Shown in pieces: positions 15,878 through 17,570 of a DNA stretch of 17,570 nucleotides. The notes beneath the pieces are model-generated. The model was not told the DNA's origin, ran no database searches, and saw only the letters and a program-made list of their open reading frames with translations. Position 1 is the first letter of the stretch; each line of letters opens with the position of its first letter. The translations under genes were made by a program, and so were the position numbers. Source of the DNA: an uncultured beta proteobacterium (GTDB lineage: Bacteria; Pseudomonadota; Gammaproteobacteria; Burkholderiales; Burkholderiaceae_C); assembly GCA_903834645.1 (NCBI GenBank), contig CAILKA010000527.1, positions 1 through 17,570 of the forward strand, read 5' to 3'.

Positions 15878-17570
15878 TCAGGTTCCGTGCTTCCAGGCCT
15901 GCGTGCGGCGCTCCATGAGCCGCGCGAGCAGCCAGAAGAGCGTGGTCGCCACGGCCGAGGCGGCGACGATCATGACCGCACAGGCTGCGGCAGCGCCGAG
16001 TTCGCCCGCCTCGTCGAGGTTCAGGATGGCGATCGAGGCGACCTTCGTCTCGGGCGAATACAGGAAGACCACGGCCGAGATCGTCGTCATGGCGTTGACG
16101 AAGAAGTAGCGTGCGATGTCCACGAGCGCGGGCGTGCAGATGGGCAGCGTCACCCGGCGCAGCGTCGTCCAGAAGGGCACCTTGAGCGAGGCCGAGACGG
16201 CCTCGAATTCGGCGTCCAGCGCCTTCAGCGCTGTCACCGCCGTGAGGTGGCCCGTGGTGTAGAAGTGGACGATCGTGCATACCGTGAGCAGCGCCATCGT
16301 GTGATACAGCCCGTGCAGCGGGTTGGAAGGCGCATTGAAAAAGAAGATGTACCCCAGCCCCAGCACCAGGCCCGGTACGGCCATCGGCAGCATCGCCAGC
16401 AGCCGCACGAGCCCGCGCAGCGGCGCCGGGCCCGGCGTCTTCTCCAGCAGATAGGCGCCGCTGAACACGAGCGCGGTGCCGAAGACAGCCGTGCCCGCCG
16501 ACATCTGCAGGCTGTTGAGGAAGCCCTCGCCGAACTCGGCATCGAACAGGCCCATCGAGTAGTGGCGCAGGCTCGGCGCGAGGTTGTAGGGCCAGAAGCT
16601 CGCGAACGACGCAAACACCGTCATGCCGATGACGGCCAGCATCAGCAGCGACACCGCCACGCAGTAGCCCGTCATCAGGGCATCGAAGAGCGGGGCGCGC
16701 TTCGGGCGCAGCGGCACGGCACGCGCCGAGAGCATCGCCAGCTGCTTGCGCTGCACGAGATGGTCCACCGCGAAGGTGAGCACGGCCGGCGCCAGCAGCA
16801 GCAGGGCCACCACCGCGCCGCGCTGGAAATCCTGCTGGCCGATGACGAGCTTGAAGACGTCGGTGGCCAGCACGTTGAAGTTGCCGCCGATCACCTTGGG
16901 GATGCCGAAGTCGGTGATGACGAGCGTGAAGACGACCAGGCTCGCGCTGATCAGGCCGTACTTGGCGCCGGGCAGCGTGATCGTGAGGAACTTGCGCGCA
17001 GACGAGGTGCCCAGCGCGTCGGCCGCTTCATAGAGCCTGGAGTCGGCGGCGCTGAGCGCCGTCACGAGGATCATCAGCGCGTGCGGAAAGACGGCGAAGA
17101 TCTGCGCCATGACGATGCCGGGCGCCCCGTAGATCTCGTCGATGCCGAGCCAGGTCAGCAGCCCCTTGAGCACGCCCTGGTTGCCGAACCAGTAGATGAG
17201 CGAGATGGCCGACAGCAGCGTGGGTGCCAGCAGCGGCAGGAGCGTGATGCCGCGAAAGAGCGGCTTGGCCGGCATGCAGCTGCGCGTGAGCGCATAGGCG
17301 AAAACGAAGGCTGCAGGCACGGCCACGAGGGTGACGACGAGCGACACCCACACGCTGTTCCACAGCGACTGCAGCAGCGCCGGCGTGCGCACATAGGCGG
17401 CGAAATTGCCCAGGCCGGCCACGCCGCCGTTTTCGTCCTGCACGGCCTGCATCAGGATGGCCAGCAGCGGCGCGGCCAGGAAGGCCACGAGCAGCACCGC
17501 CACGGCCGCCAGGGCCGCCCAGGCCACGCGGTCGCTGGGGGTGGGGCGCAGCCGCACGGGCGTGCGCGAG
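15878..17570 (-). CDS. Fused two-domain ABC permease, putative 2-aminoethylphosphonate transporter (5' end probably outside window)
   Basis: At least 559 aa from a GTG at 17557. The frame remains open to the window edge and no Shine-Dalgarno precedes the GTG, so the true start is probably upstream. The protein has two binding-protein-dependent permease domains in one chain, each with about six membrane helices. Their EAA loops are at about 177-206 (EAADALGTSSARKF) and 452-480 (EAVSASLKVPFW). This arrangement resembles FbpB-type ferric permeases. A family of about this length is also known next to phnW, which from memory is catalogued as a putative aminoethylphosphonate permease (PhnU2). The phnW gene follows 22 bases downstream, supporting phosphonate import. 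Iron or another oxyanion/amine substrate cannot be excluded from the permease alone. Confidence 0.85.
   Translation of the reverse strand, partial: SRTPVRLRPTPSDRVAWAALAAVAVLLVAFLAAPLLAILMQAVQDENGGVAGLGNFAAYVRTPALLQSLWNSVWVSLVVTLVAVPAAFVFAYALTRSCMPAKPLFRGITLLPLLAPTLLSAISLIYWFGNQGVLKGLLTWLGIDEIYGAPGIVMAQIFAVFPHALMILVTALSAADSRLYEAADALGTSSARKFLTITLPGAKYGLISASLVVFTLVITDFGIPKVIGGNFNVLATDVFKLVIGQQDFQRGAVVALLLLAPAVLTFAVDHLVQRKQLAMLSARAVPLRPKRAPLFDALMTGYCVAVSLLMLAVIGMTVFASFASFWPYNLAPSLRHYSMGLFDAEFGEGFLNSLQMSAGTAVFGTALVFSGAYLLEKTPGPAPLRGLVRLLAMLPMAVPGLVLGLGYIFFFNAPSNPLHGLYHTMALLTVCTIVHFYTTGHLTAVTALKALDAEFEAVSASLKVPFWTTLRRVTLPICTPALVDIARYFFVNAMTTISAVVFLYSPETKVASIAILNLDEAGELGAAAACAVMIVAASAVATTLFWLLARLMERRTQAWKHGT

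Overview
This is a very GC-rich window with strong G/C preference at third codon positions and little non-coding DNA. No stretch longer than about 240 bases lacks a gene. Gene content and order suggest an environmental proteobacterium, most likely a Burkholderiales betaproteobacterium. That placement comes from general familiarity, not a search. I saw no rRNA, tRNA, CRISPR array, insertion sequence, integrase or phage gene. The window looks like chromosomal catabolic and transport DNA.

Region 1 (1-6274) holds, on the minus strand, a glutamine-synthetase-like ligase (4901-6274), an iron-containing alcohol dehydrogenase (1304-2437), a class I glutamine amidotransferase resembling gamma-glutamyl-GABA hydrolase (477-1292) and the start of an aldehyde dehydrogenase (1-425, cut by the window edge). 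Together these match a gamma-glutamylation route: ligate glutamate to an amine, oxidise alcohol to aldehyde to acid, then cleave off glutamate. It resembles the Puu putrescine pathway, but an alcohol dehydrogenase stands where PuuB, an amine oxidase, would be. This points to an amino alcohol such as ethanolamine or a propanolamine as substrate (inference). A secreted-type prolyl oligopeptidase (2563-4908, plus strand) sits between the ligase and the other three genes.

Region 2 (6511-14664, plus strand) is one tightly packed operon: an amidase-signature hydrolase, then a complete Dpp/Opp-type ABC importer (binding protein, two permeases, two ATPases), then a zinc-dependent carbamoylase/allantoate amidohydrolase-like M20 enzyme. 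Three successive junctions are ATGA stop/start overlaps. The two soluble hydrolases flanking the importer suggest uptake of an amide- or carbamoyl-bearing peptide-like compound that is broken down in the cytoplasm.

Region 3 (14737-17570, minus strand) holds phnW (2-aminoethylphosphonate:pyruvate transaminase) and, 22 bases upstream of it, a fused two-domain ABC permease of the type found with phnW. Its 5' end probably lies beyond the window. The binding protein and ATPase are expected beyond 17570.

The shared theme is scavenging of nitrogen (and phosphorus) from small amines, amides and phosphonates. Notable non-coding structures are a G/C hairpin between the binding-protein and permease genes, a leader stem before the amidase, an inverted repeat in the divergent region 6275-6510, and three hairpins plus a 12-bp tandem repeat between the convergent genes at 14664/14737.
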